Shown here: one piece after another, positions 1 through 7,037 of the stretch
Numbering within the stretch: the stretch's first letter is position 1
Layout: each line of letters begins with the position of its first letter
Source: Hyphomicrobiales bacterium
GTDB taxonomy: Bacteria > Pseudomonadota > Alphaproteobacteria > Rhizobiales > Aestuariivirgaceae
Length of the DNA stretch: 31,871 nucleotides
Reading direction: 5' to 3'
NCBI GenBank assembly: GCA_016710435.1
Contig: JADJVV010000045.1
Span: 1 to 31,871, forward strand
Program-made: the position numbers and the translations under genes
The notes under the pieces: generated by a model
What the model was told of the DNA's origin: nothing
Database searches by the model: none
Seen by the model: the letters and a program-made list of their open reading frames with translations, nothing else

Positions 1-403
1 GGGACGGAAAGTAGTTGATGTCTCAACTGCGCCCGACAGCATCCTAAACTGACCGGGCTATGTCAACGGCGGCGGTGACCAAGGCGAACGGACAGCGGAA
101 GCATCATCATCCAGACCAGGCGTTCCCACACGCAGGTCAGCCAGGGGACCTGGAGGCCCGGCTGGTCAAGGGTAATGCCAAGCCGACGACGCCGAACAGG
201 TAAGCGCGCGTCCTCGACCTGCGCGCCGAGTGGAATGCCCAGAACCCCATGATGCCCGATCCTGTGAACCCGGCGGCGACGGGGCGTGCCATCATGCTGG
301 CGGCATGCCACTTTGAACCGCAGGAACGCAGATCCTGCTGGGGGACGCCACCCTGGGCGCCGGTTTGCCATTCCCGTCACGGCGCAGTGATACAATGAAA
401 TGA
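1..403 (+). CDS. Frameshifted 3' part of an unrecognised phage protein
   Basis: No single frame stays open, but protein-like stretches can be joined across frames. One frame from about 60 to 203 begins MSTAAVTKANG. Another around 208-300 contains VLDLRAEWNAQNPMMPDPV. A third contains TQILLGDATLGAG and stops with TGA at 401-403, ten bases before the next start. This fits a coding region with several indels that enters from the left of the window and lies just upstream of virion-type genes on the same strand. No family was recognised, and non-coding sequence cannot be excluded. Confidence 0.25.
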
Positions 404-413
404 AGGACATACG

Positions 414-1010
414 ATGACCAGGAACGACCTGAAGATGAGGCAAGGCAAGACGTTCTCGCTGATCGTTCGTTGGGCGACGCTGCCGTTCGTCCACGCCGCC
501 ATCACGGCGATCACGAAGGCGGCGCCGGCTGTCATCACCAGTTCGGCACACGGCGTCCCCGACGGCTGGCGCGTGGCGGTCGTGTCGGCGGCGGCATGCG
601 GCAGATCAACGCCAAGAACACGCCGCCCAGATCCACGGACTACCGTCGCGCGACAGTGCCTGACACGAGCACCGTGGCGCTGAACGACGTGAACTCGACG
701 AACTACTCGACGTACACGTCCGGTGGCTATCTCCAGTACAAGACGCCTGTCGACCTGACCGCTTCACGGCGCGCATGTCCATCAAGGATGTCGTCGGTGG
801 CACCGAGTTGCTCCGGCTCGACACGACCAACGCACGCATCGCGCTCGACAACGCCGCCAAAACTATTGCGCTTACCATCTCGGCAGCCGACACGGCGGCC
901 ATCACGTGGCTGGAAGGCGTGTATGACTTGGAGCTGGTGTCGGCTACGGTGTAGTGAGCCTCGTGATGTCGGGCGCCGTCACCGTAGATACCGAAGTAAC
1001 CACAACTTGA
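414..1010 (+). CDS. Conserved phage virion-associated protein, about 198 aa, three apparent frameshifts
   Basis: The start is ATG 414 (MTRNDLKMRQGKTF). The frame then switches near 590 (to GGMRQINAKNTPPRSTDY), near 757 (to MSIKDVVGGTELLRLDTT at about 775) and near 950 (to VVSLVMSGAVTVDTEV), ending at TGA 1008-1010. Joined, this gives one coherent protein with a basic start and a beta-rich, T/A/V-rich C-terminal half ending in a WLEGVYDLELVSAT-type segment. Such small proteins sit among head-tail or tail genes in phages, so a virion role is inferred from context only. The next gene follows after an AGGAG-type ribosome binding site (1009-1020). Confidence 0.55.
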
Positions 1011-1020
1011 GGAGATTGAA

Positions 1021-1209
1021 ATGGCATTGATCACGACGTCCAAGGGCTCATGGACGAGTCCCTGCTCGAAAAGCGAACCGGCGGGCTGGATGACGCCAAC
1101 GAGACGACCGAGTGGGTTGAATACTGGCACGACGGCGAACTCGTCCATCGTTCCGCCGCCGTCGTTCTTAAACCCCGTTGCTGGCGCCGCCAGCGTTTCA
1201 CTGTTCTAA
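1021..1209 (+). CDS. Small acidic phage protein, two compensating frameshifts
   Basis: The ATG at 1021 follows a GAGGAGATTGAA ribosome binding site. The literal frame is open to TAA 1207-1209, but its middle is biased and unnatural. If one G is missing after position 1044 and one A is extra near 1171, the protein reads MALITTSKG, then LMDESLLEKRTGGLDDANE and TTEWVEYWHDGELVHRSAAV, and rejoins the first frame at NPVAGAASVSLF. Both presumed errors sit in homopolymers. The result is about 62 aa, acidic, with no recognised family. It lies between virion-type genes. Confidence 0.5.
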   Translation: MALITTSKGSWTSPCSKSEPAGWMTPTRRPSGLNTGTTANSSIVPPPSFLNPVAGAASVSLF

Positions 1210-1231
1210 TTAACTCAAAGGAGTATGACAA

Positions 1232-1696
1232 ATGGCTAACAGCGCCGGCATGTGCACGTCGTTCAAAGGGGAGCTTCTCACAGGTATCCACGCCCTCGGC
1301 CCGGCACGGGTTCCCACGCACCGTATCCACGGCGGACGTCGTCAAGGCGGCGCTGTTCCCTGGCATCGGCGTCGCGTGGCGTCGCGGACACCGTGTATAA
1401 CACGACCGGCGAACTCGCGGCGTCGGGCAGCAACACGCAGGGGCGGCGTCACGGTGACGATGGCCACGGCGCCGAGCACGAGCGGCACGACGGGCATCTT
1501 CACGCCGAGCGCCAGCTTCACGTGGGCTGCGCTCACGTCGTCGGGCGCGTTCGATGCCTGCGTGCTGTATAACAGCTCGCAGAGCGACAAGCAGATCAGC
1601 GTGCCACGTTCTCGTCGCAGTCGATCACGGCCGGCACGTTCACGCTGACCATGCCGACCAACGACGCCAGTAATGCGTTGCTTCCGGATCGCATAA
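1232..1696 (+). CDS. Conserved phage virion-type protein, about 154 aa, several frameshifts
   Basis: The ATG at 1232 has AAAGGAG upstream. Frame pieces join as MANSAGMCTSFKGELLTGIH, then FPRTVSTADVVKAALF, then GVADTVYNTTGELAASGSN, then GGVTVTMATAPSTSGTTGIF, then ATFSSQSITAGTFTLTMPT, ending LLRIA and TAA at 1694-1696. The composition is rich in T, A, S and G and beta-strand-like. It resembles a widespread phage protein of unknown function found next to tail and fibre genes; that link is from memory of the pattern and was not searched. At least four indels are needed, so the literal sequence encodes only fragments. Confidence 0.55.
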
Positions 1697-1707
1697 GGAG
1701 CACTACC

Positions 1708-2256
1708 ATGACACCAGCACAACTTCAAACACTCAAAGCCGCTGTTCTTGCGTCGGTCGATCCGGCAGTGCAAGCAGCAGGGTCAAGCCGAAACGACACC
1801 GAATTGGCCCGCCTACTGAACCTGCCCAGCACGTTCTACGTGTGGCGCAGCACAGTGCCTGCGGACGAGGTAGCCGATGCAATCCTGTGGGACCGCCTCA
1901 CGCCGGCAGACGCGCCCGATGGCAGCGCAATCCAGACCAATCGCCTGCTGCTGTGCCAGTCGAAGCAGATCAACTTGCAAGTGTTGTTGCAAGGACGCGA
2001 CAGCATCGGGACGGGCAGGCCGAACCTTCGCGCTGGACTTTCTGACGCTTTGCAGAACGTCCCGTCCGGCATTGGTGGAGCTACGCAAGACGCTGGCTGG
2101 GCAGGAGCAAGCCGCGTAAAAGCCACCATTACTCGACTGGCAACGGTTGCGGAACGTGTATTCGCAACTGGCACTGGAACTACTGGCATTCCAGGCAATC
2201 TGGTATTCGAGGGCGATCTCAACGTCAATGACATTGGCGAAATGTGGAATAGCTGA
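1708..2256 (+). CDS. Conserved hypothetical phage protein, 182 aa
   Basis: I start at ATG 1708 (MTPAQLQTLKAAVLASVDP) because AAGGAG lies at 1695-1700. The frame is also open upstream to 1651, but that part belongs to the previous gene. The frame is intact over 182 codons. The N-terminal half is helical, with FYVWRSTVPADEVADAILWD. The C-terminal half ends in VAERVFATGTGTTGIPGNL followed by a glycine/asparagine-rich tail. It looks like a common phage protein found beside virion and lysis genes; no biochemical role is known to me. It stops three bases before the next ATG. Confidence 0.7.
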   Translation: MTPAQLQTLKAAVLASVDPAVQAAGSSRNDTELARLLNLPSTFYVWRSTVPADEVADAILWDRLTPADAPDGSAIQTNRLLLCQSKQINLQVLLQGRDSIGTGRPNLRAGLSDALQNVPSGIGGATQDAGWAGASRVKATITRLATVAERVFATGTGTTGIPGNLVFEGDLNVNDIGEMWNS

Positions 2257-2258
2257 TC

Positions 2259-2759
2259 ATGGCCAACGAGAGCTACATCCGCAAGGGAACCTCGAAGCTC
2301 GTCAATGGCGAGGCTGGAGCCGCATCGGCGTTTTCGGTGGAAGGTGTGACCAACGCCAACGGCCGAGTATCCGACCAGATTGATTGGGGCGCAGCGCCGC
2401 GACCTATGTGGTACGAGTGGTCTTGCGAAGTGCAGTTTCAGGCTACGCCAACGCAGGGTCTCGGACTGGAATTGTATGTGGCTGGGGCTCCTGACGCAGA
2501 CAGCACGCAAATCGATGGCGACATCGGCGCAAGTGATGCTGCACTCGGCGACGTGGACATGCGCCGCAACCTGCGATTCATCGGCTACGTCGTGAGCGAG
2601 AACGCTGCGGCCAGCGAGAAGTGCGTCGCTTCTGGAAGGTTCCAATTCACGCAGCGGTACATGAGCATCGTTGCCTACAACGCCAGCGGTGCGACGGCCA
2701 ATGCGACCGATTCAAACTTCCGCTTCGACATCGTGCCGTTCTACGTTCAGGGGCAGTAG
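2259..2759 (+). CDS. Hypothetical phage virion-type protein, 166 aa
   Basis: An intact frame from ATG 2259 (MANESYIRKGTSKLVNGEAG) to TAG 2757-2759. The sequence alternates hydrophobic and polar residues with many aromatics and glycines, as in a jelly-roll or beta-sandwich. Examples are RPMWYEWSCEVQFQATPTQG and NFRFDIVPFYVQGQ at the C-terminus. It lies two bases after the preceding gene and abuts the next GTG start, so it is probably translated with the fibre-like gene. A tail-tip or decoration role is inferred from fold style and neighbours only. Confidence 0.65.
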   Translation: MANESYIRKGTSKLVNGEAGAASAFSVEGVTNANGRVSDQIDWGAAPRPMWYEWSCEVQFQATPTQGLGLELYVAGAPDADSTQIDGDIGASDAALGDVDMRRNLRFIGYVVSENAAASEKCVASGRFQFTQRYMSIVAYNASGATANATDSNFRFDIVPFYVQGQ

Positions 2760-4324
2760 GTGGCTGGGTATTTTGACGAGTCGGCAGAACTCTGCACCGA
2801 ACAGCCACAGGACCCGCTAAAGGTACGTGCCGAGCTACGGCCGCTCTACGGCCTTCAGCCTGGCGGCTTTGGCCGGTTGGATACGTCGGGTGTACCACTT
2901 ACGGCTGGTTCCGGCGTCTCTTCCGTGGTATCACGGCAAGGGCGGATAATCTCCCTCACCGATGATACGAACGGCTACCTACGCAATCTTGCTGTTTCGG
3001 CCAACTACCCGCTGAGTTTTGTATTCGCGGGATCGATGCCATCTACTGCCGACTTTCGCTGCCCGTCTATGCTGACTACGGCGAGCGATAAAACAGTCCG
3101 ATTTTTTGGCAAAAGCGATGGCTCCGTAGTAGCGCAGCATATAGGAGGCACGACAAGCGCAACGGCTACTAGCGCGCAGATTTTCTCCTTTGGCGAACCG
3201 TTTACGGCTGTGGCAGTATTTGGCTCGGCGACAGATGTAAGGGTTTACGGCGCAGGACCTATGAGCCGTAGTAGTGCATCCTCCTCGACAAACGTCGGTG
3301 CTCTTGTCCCGCTTACTCGCCTGGCATACGGCCAATACAATGGCAGCGCAGCGCTCTATCCGTGGGGTGGAGGCATTGCCTTGGCGCAGTGGCTCAATGT
3401 CTCGCTTACGGCAGCAGAAGCCTGGGCGCTGGTCGATAACCCGTGGCAGATATTCGAGTCGCCGCCGATAGACATCTGGGTGCCGAGTGCGGGGGGTGCG
3501 ACGCTCGCGCTCTCAGGCGTAGCCGCCACAGGAGCGGCGGGGGCGCTAGCTCCGACCATCACCAACGCCCTTGCTGGCGTAGCCGCCACGGGCGCGGTAG
3601 GTACCCTCACGCCAACGGTAGGGGTGACGGTCGCACTCACCGGTGCCGCAGCTACTGGCGCGACAGGGTCGCTGGCCCCGTCGATGTCTGTAGCGCTGTC
3701 CGGCGCGGCGGCAACCGGTGCGGTAGGTCCCTCACGCCAACGGTAGGGGTGACGGTCGCACTCACCGGTGCCGCAGCTACTGGCGCGGTCGGACTACTGG
3801 TTCCATCCATCATCGCGGCCCTTGCCCGGCGCGGCGGCCACGGGGGGGCGGTCGGCGTTCTCACTCCAGTCACCGGCACCACTGTCGCGCTCACCGGCGC
3901 CGTCGGCACTGGAGCCACAGGTTCACTTGCGCCGGCGTTCAGCTTGTCCATTACAGGCGCGGCGGCGACAGGCGCTGCGGGCACGCTGACCCCAGTCTCT
4001 GGAACCACTGTCGCGCTTGCCGGCGTCGCCGGCGCGTCGGCTGTCGGACTACTCGTTCCGGACTTCAGTCTATCCGTCGCCGGCGTGTCCGCTACCGGCG
4101 CGGCAGGTGTACTCGTTCCGGGGTTCGGCCTGTCCGTCTCGGGCGTGTCCGCTACCGGCGCGGTAGGTACGCTCAGCCCATCGACTGGGACGTTCGTCGC
4201 GCTCACCGGCGTTGCCAGCACGGGGCAGTACGGCTCGCTAGCCCCATCGTTCGCCTTGAACCTATCTGGCATACTGGCTACCGGGTACGCGGGCGCGCTG
4301 TCGCCGCCGCTGTCGGAGGCGTGA
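2760..4324 (+). CDS. Fibre-like protein: lectin-type N-terminal region plus 13 short tandem repeats (one frameshift)
   Basis: The GTG start at 2760 abuts the preceding stop. Residues 1 to about 235 resemble the concanavalin/LamG-like domains seen in phage structural proteins, with VFAGSMPSTADFRCPSML and a closing SLTAAEAWALVDNPWQIFE. From about 3500, 13 imperfect repeats follow, of the type VALTGAAATGATGSLAPS, mostly alternating 20 and 22 residues. The frame breaks at about 3729, where GGTCCCTC stands in place of the GGTACCCTC seen in the sister repeat, and continues in another frame to TGA 4322-4324. A local +1/+2 compensated slip occurs at 3827-3848. The intact product would be about 521 aa. 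Probably a tail fibre or surface-exposed virion protein. Confidence 0.65.
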
Positions 4325-4339
4325 TACGCCCGCAAAGAG

Positions 4340-4414
4340 ATGTTCGTCGAACACGGTTTCTCCGAAGTGTTCGCAGAAACCGGGCGCCGTGAAACATTCG
4401 TGGAGGCCCCATGA
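4340..4414 (+). CDS. Possible 24-aa ORF between fibre-like and Rz genes
   Basis: ATG 4340 with AAAGAG upstream encodes MFVEHGFSEVFAETGRRETF plus four residues, and its TGA overlaps the Rz start as ATGA. Coupling overlaps are common in this genome, which favours a real small gene. It could also be a displaced C-terminal end of the fibre-like gene after an undetected indel. No family recognised. Confidence 0.35.
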   Translation: MFVEHGFSEVFAETGRRETFVEAP

Positions 4415-4905
4415 ACTGGATACTGGGTAAGATCGTCGGCAACCCGCTGCTGATCCTGTGGATCGCCGCGGCGGCGTTCGCGGCGGGCGGCGTGGCCGGC
4501 GGCGGCGCCGCGTGGACGGCGCAGGGCTGGCGGCTGGATGCGGTACAATCCAAGTTCGATGGCTTCGTGGCGACCGTGAAGGCGCAAGGCGTGGCGGCGC
4601 AGAAGGCGACGGCGGCGCAGGAGTCCAGGGACAAACTCAACAAGGAGCAGACCGATGCTGCCACGAAACGCGATCTCGATACTCTGCGCGCTGACAATCA
4701 GCGCCTGCGCAACACCCGTACCCGTGGCAGCTACGTGCCCGTCGCCGCCTCCACTCCCGACAGTCCTGACCGAGCCTGCTTCGACCGGCCCGAGCTTGGC
4801 GCGGCGCTACAACGACTCGATGACGAGGTTTCGGGACTCGTTGAAGAAGGCAGTGAAGCCGTGATCAATCTCGATTCCGCCAAGGAATGGGCAAGGAGAA
4901 GGTGA
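4411..4905 (+). CDS. Rz: Rz-like inner-membrane spanin, 164 aa
   Basis: The i-spanin joins with Rz1 to bridge inner and outer membranes and disrupt the outer membrane at the last step of lysis. Residues 10-35 form a single N-terminal membrane anchor (LLILWIAAAAFAAGGVAGGG). A long polar, Gln/Lys/Asp/Arg-rich coiled-coil region follows (about 40-110, QESRDKLNKEQTDAATKRD), giving the N-in/C-out layout of the family. The length is typical for Rz. The gene contains the Rz1 gene in the +1 frame and abuts the holin gene. Its identity rests on topology, the nested partner and lysis context. Confidence 0.85.
   Translation: MNWILGKIVGNPLLILWIAAAAFAAGGVAGGGAAWTAQGWRLDAVQSKFDGFVATVKAQGVAAQKATAAQESRDKLNKEQTDAATKRDLDTLRADNQRLRNTRTRGSYVPVAASTPDSPDRACFDRPELGAALQRLDDEVSGLVEEGSEAVINLDSAKEWARRR
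4655..4864 (+). CDS. Rz1: Rz1-like outer-membrane lipoprotein spanin, nested in Rz
   Basis: This 69-residue protein lies entirely inside Rz in another frame. It begins MLPRNAISILCALTISAC, a lipoprotein signal with lipobox I-S-A-C18. Cys18 would be lipidated and the mature protein sorted to the outer membrane. The mature N-terminus is proline-rich (CPSPPPLPTVL), a hallmark of Rz1, followed by a short helical tail (RYNDSMTRFRDSLKKAV). The mature protein of about 52 aa is normal for the family. Nested Rz1 genes are classical for phages of Gram-negative hosts. Confidence 0.85.
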   Translation: MLPRNAISILCALTISACATPVPVAATCPSPPPLPTVLTEPASTGPSLARRYNDSMTRFRDSLKKAVKP

Positions 4906-5222
4906 ATGAACATCCACGAAACCATCGCAGTACCCGTTACGCAGAAGGTCGCCACGGCAGCCGCGGCGGGCGGACTTGGGATCGCCGCGTACTTCGGCAT
5001 CACGTCGCAAGAACTGGGCATGTTCATTGGTCTGTTCATAGCCTTCGGCGGCGGCGTGACGGCGGCGATGATCAACTTTTACTTTCGGCAAAAAGCATTT
5101 CCAACCTTGTCAAGGAATATGTCAAGTCCGGGGATTTCGACCGGCGCAAAGAGGAACGCAGGGAAGCTATTTGTACGCAGTGCCCATTGGTCAAGCACCG
5201 CCATGATTGCGACAATATTTAA
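4906..5222 (+). CDS. Putative holin, about 105 aa, one frameshift
   Basis: ATG 4906 directly follows the Rz stop, with AAGGAGAAGG upstream. Residues 10-60 carry two hydrophobic segments (VATAAAAGGLGIAAYFGITS and LGMFIGLFIAFGGGVTAAMI), followed by a charged tail. The frame breaks at about 5090-5096. Adding one A to the A-run continues the protein as SISNLVKEYVKSGDFDRRKE to a Cys/His end (CTQCPLVKHRHDC) and TAA 5220-5222. The small size, two membrane spans, basic tail and position support a holin that permeabilises the inner membrane to time lysis. Confidence 0.7.
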
Positions 5223-5322
5223 GCGACTATTCCGGGCCGTCACTGCATTCGTGGTGGTGCTGGTGCACGATCCAGTGGCTGCGCATCAGAAGATCACCGA
5301 GGTATTGGGGATACGAGGATGA
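5203..5322 (+). CDS. Small hydrophobic protein, 39 aa
   Basis: ATG 5203 lies inside the 3' end of the holin gene and the frame runs to TGA 5320-5322, which overlaps the next ATG (ATGA). The sequence has a basic start (MIATIFKRLFRAV) and one short hydrophobic stretch (TAFVVVLVHDPVAA). It could be an accessory membrane protein of the lysis cassette. The size is marginal, and support comes from the two overlaps and protein-like composition. Confidence 0.4.
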   Translation: MIATIFKRLFRAVTAFVVVLVHDPVAAHQKITEVLGIRG

Positions 5323-5866
5323 CACTGGTACAGAACTGGAAGCGCATCATCACGAAGGCGTGGTCTATCCGCTGGATGCTCGTCGCCGCTTTGTTCGCCG
5401 GTATAGATGCGGCACTGCCGATCTTCGCCAATCGAATACCACAGGGGGTGTTTTCCATCCTTGCGGCACTGTCAGCTTGCATAGGTACTGTGGCGCGCCC
5501 GGTGCCCGGTGATGTTCCGACGATCGGCTTCGGCACGACCGATGGTGTCAAGCCTGGTGACACGATTACGCCGCCGAAGGCGCTGGAACGCGCTTTGCAT
5601 GACGTACAAAAATTTGAAGGCGCGCTAAAACACTGCGTCAGGGTTCCGCTGCATCAGCACGAGTATGACGCTTACGTAAATCTGGCGTACAACATCGGCC
5701 CGGTGCGTTCTGTGGTTCGACACTGGTGCGCAAGCTAAACGCCGGAGACTACATTGGCGCATGCCAGCAGATACTCGTTTGGGATAAGTTCAAAGGCAAG
5801 CCGTTGCGCGGACTCACTATCCGCCGGCAGCAGGAACACCAACAATGTATGGGAGAAACATCGTGA
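5319..5866 (+). CDS. Apparent fusion of a small membrane protein to a GH24-type endolysin lacking its N-terminus; frameshifted
   Basis: Residues 1 to about 60 (MTLVQNWKRIITKAWSIRWM, then ALFAGIDAALPIFANRIPQG) look like a small phage membrane protein of the DUF7940 kind. At about 5500 the frame runs straight into lysozyme sequence (PVPGDVPTIGFGTTDGVKPG, then LHQHEYDAYVNLAYNIGP). The GH24 segment that normally precedes this, with the catalytic Glu, is missing. Near 5703 the frame shifts and the lysozyme end continues as AFCGSTLVRKLNAGDYIGAC to GETS and TGA 5864-5866. Endolysins of this type cut peptidoglycan glycan strands. As read, it should be inactive. An internal deletion joining two genes, biological or from assembly, is the simplest explanation. 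Confidence 0.6.
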
Positions 5867-6063
5867 GTGCGGATCATTGGGACATGAAGGCGAATCGTAA
5901 CAAGATCGTCGACATGCTGGACAGTGCAATCGACAATGCGGCTACCGATCCGACGCGGGCGATGATGAGTATTGATGAGGCGCGGAAGCAGTTGCAGCAG
6001 ATGTTTTTGTGGGCGCATGAGGCGCATCTGCGGAGTATCCCGAAAGTGTGGGGACGACCATGA
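5863..6063 (+). CDS. Hypothetical protein, 66 aa
   Basis: I choose GTG 5863, which overlaps the endolysin stop as GTGA, over ATG 5845 inside the endolysin. The sequence MSADHWDMKANRNKIVDMLD is followed by a helical, acidic middle (NAATDPTRAMMSIDEARKQL) and is soluble. No family recognised. It resembles the small protein at 26997-27251 in having an ETDPTRAL/ATDPTRAM-like helix. It ends in an ATGA overlap with the next gene. Confidence 0.6.
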   Translation: MSADHWDMKANRNKIVDMLDSAIDNAATDPTRAMMSIDEARKQLQQMFLWAHEAHLRSIPKVWGRP

Positions 6064-6293
6064 CGCTATCGGTCGTTTCGTTCCCGAGCAAGGACATTCG
6101 GGATATACCCTTGTCACTGCGCGCATTGGCCGACAGCATTGAGCTGGGCCTGTACGACGATGCGCACAATCTTGCATGGGTTATCGACTGTGGGGAAGGT
6201 CGCATCGAAGCGGGGCTGCTCGGTTCGGCAGCGGAAGTCTCTCCGACCGCGTACTTTCTGTTCGGACTGGCGCAACGTAGGATTGAACCATGA
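6060..6293 (+). CDS. Hypothetical protein, 77 aa
   Basis: ATG 6060 overlaps the previous stop (ATGA). The frame also extends to ATG 6048, but the overlap decides the start. The protein reads MTLSVVSFPSKDIRDIPLSL with ALADSIELGLYDDAHNLAWV, a compact alpha/beta small protein ending FGLAQRRIEP. No known family; the position between lysis genes and the end of the + strand block gives no function. A 12-codon ORF (6290-6328) follows in another ATGA overlap and is too short to call. Confidence 0.6.
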   Translation: MTLSVVSFPSKDIRDIPLSLRALADSIELGLYDDAHNLAWVIDCGEGRIEAGLLGSAAEVSPTAYFLFGLAQRRIEP

Positions 6294-6329
6294 ACCCGTT
6301 CGCAGCTACTTACGAGGCAGTGAAATGAA

Positions 6330-6556
6330 ATGGACACCGTCCTCAAACTGCTTGGGGAAGACGGCGAACTACAAGTCGCGGTACGACAGAGACGCGCCGG
6401 TGCGACTGGGCCGGCGGCAGCAGATGTGCGCTCGCCACGCCCGTGATCCGGGTGCCGGCGAAGAAGCCCGACCGCGACGTGACGGCCCGCCGGCCCAGCA
6501 TGAGCCAAGAGATCGGCTTCGGATGCTACACTACCCCACCATCCTGCAAGGAGTAA
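6330..6556 (+). CDS. Possible small protein, about 75 aa, one frameshift
   Basis: ATG 6330 gives MDTVLKLLGEDGELQVAVRQ to DVRSPRP and TGA 6444-6446. Shifting frame at about 6441 continues VIRVPAKKPDRDVTARRPSM to TAA 6554-6556. The joined product is basic with no recognised domain. Another frame here is also open without a convincing protein, so this is tentative. The final codons overlap the ribosome binding site of the next gene. Confidence 0.3.
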
Positions 6557-6560
6557 CACC

Positions 6561-6971
6561 ATGGCCATGACACAATCCACTCGCCCCGCCGGCGCCCAAG
6601 TCGGCCCGCTACTGTTTGCTTCGGCGTCTGGCACCATCCCCGCTACCGGCAACACCGTCCTCCTCGAAGTGCCGACGCTGGGCCTCAAGAACATCGGTGT
6701 CGACTTCGATGTCGGCGTGAACGCGCTGGATACCTTCGTCGTGTCGGCGCAGTTCCACCCGGACGGCGCGTTCCAGACACTCTACAGCGCCATCACGTCG
6801 ACGCCGGCCGGCCTCATCATCGCGGCGTCGGGCACGCTGGCCAGCACGGGTGCCGGCGCGACGGCGTGGCTGCTCATGGACGTCCGTGGTATCTACAAGG
6901 TGCGCTTCAGCGCCAGCGGTACCGCCGCGGATACCACGACTGTTGCGATCCGCTGTTCGGGTTCGCGGTAG
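6561..6971 (+). CDS. Hypothetical beta-rich phage protein, 136 aa
   Basis: ATG 6561 has a clear AAGGAG ribosome binding site at 6548-6553; ATG 6567 is an alternative. The protein (MAMTQSTRPAGAQVGPLLFA) is rich in Gly, Ala, Thr and Ser with alternating hydrophobic strands (NIGVDFDVGVNALDTFVVSA) and ends VRFSASGTAADTTTVAIRCS. This suggests a small beta-sandwich of the virion accessory or decoration type. It is the last gene of the + strand block and faces the - strand block across a hairpin. Confidence 0.65.
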   Translation: MAMTQSTRPAGAQVGPLLFASASGTIPATGNTVLLEVPTLGLKNIGVDFDVGVNALDTFVVSAQFHPDGAFQTLYSAITSTPAGLIIAASGTLASTGAGATAWLLMDVRGIYKVRFSASGTAADTTTVAIRCSGSR

Positions 6972-6973
6972 TA

Positions 6974-7018
6974 CCAAAAAGAACCCCGGCGCGGTGGAGG
7001 AGGGGGCACCGGCCGGGG
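6974..7018 (-). terminator. Hairpin terminator between convergent gene blocks
   Basis: CCCCGGC (6984-6990) pairs with GCCGGGG (7012-7018) around a 21-base loop. Read on the - strand, the stem is followed by TTCTTTTT (rc of 6974-6983), the layout of a Rho-independent terminator. It lies 20 bases beyond the stop of the last - strand gene. On the + strand no T-run follows, so it probably acts mainly on - strand transcripts. Confidence 0.5.
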
Positions 7019-7037
7019 GCAGCGCCACACAGGGCGA

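Noticed and set aside
606..1366. Two overlapping open frames on the - strand
   Set aside because: They oppose the + strand virion-type genes, are Ser/Arg-rich and lack ribosome binding sites or motifs.
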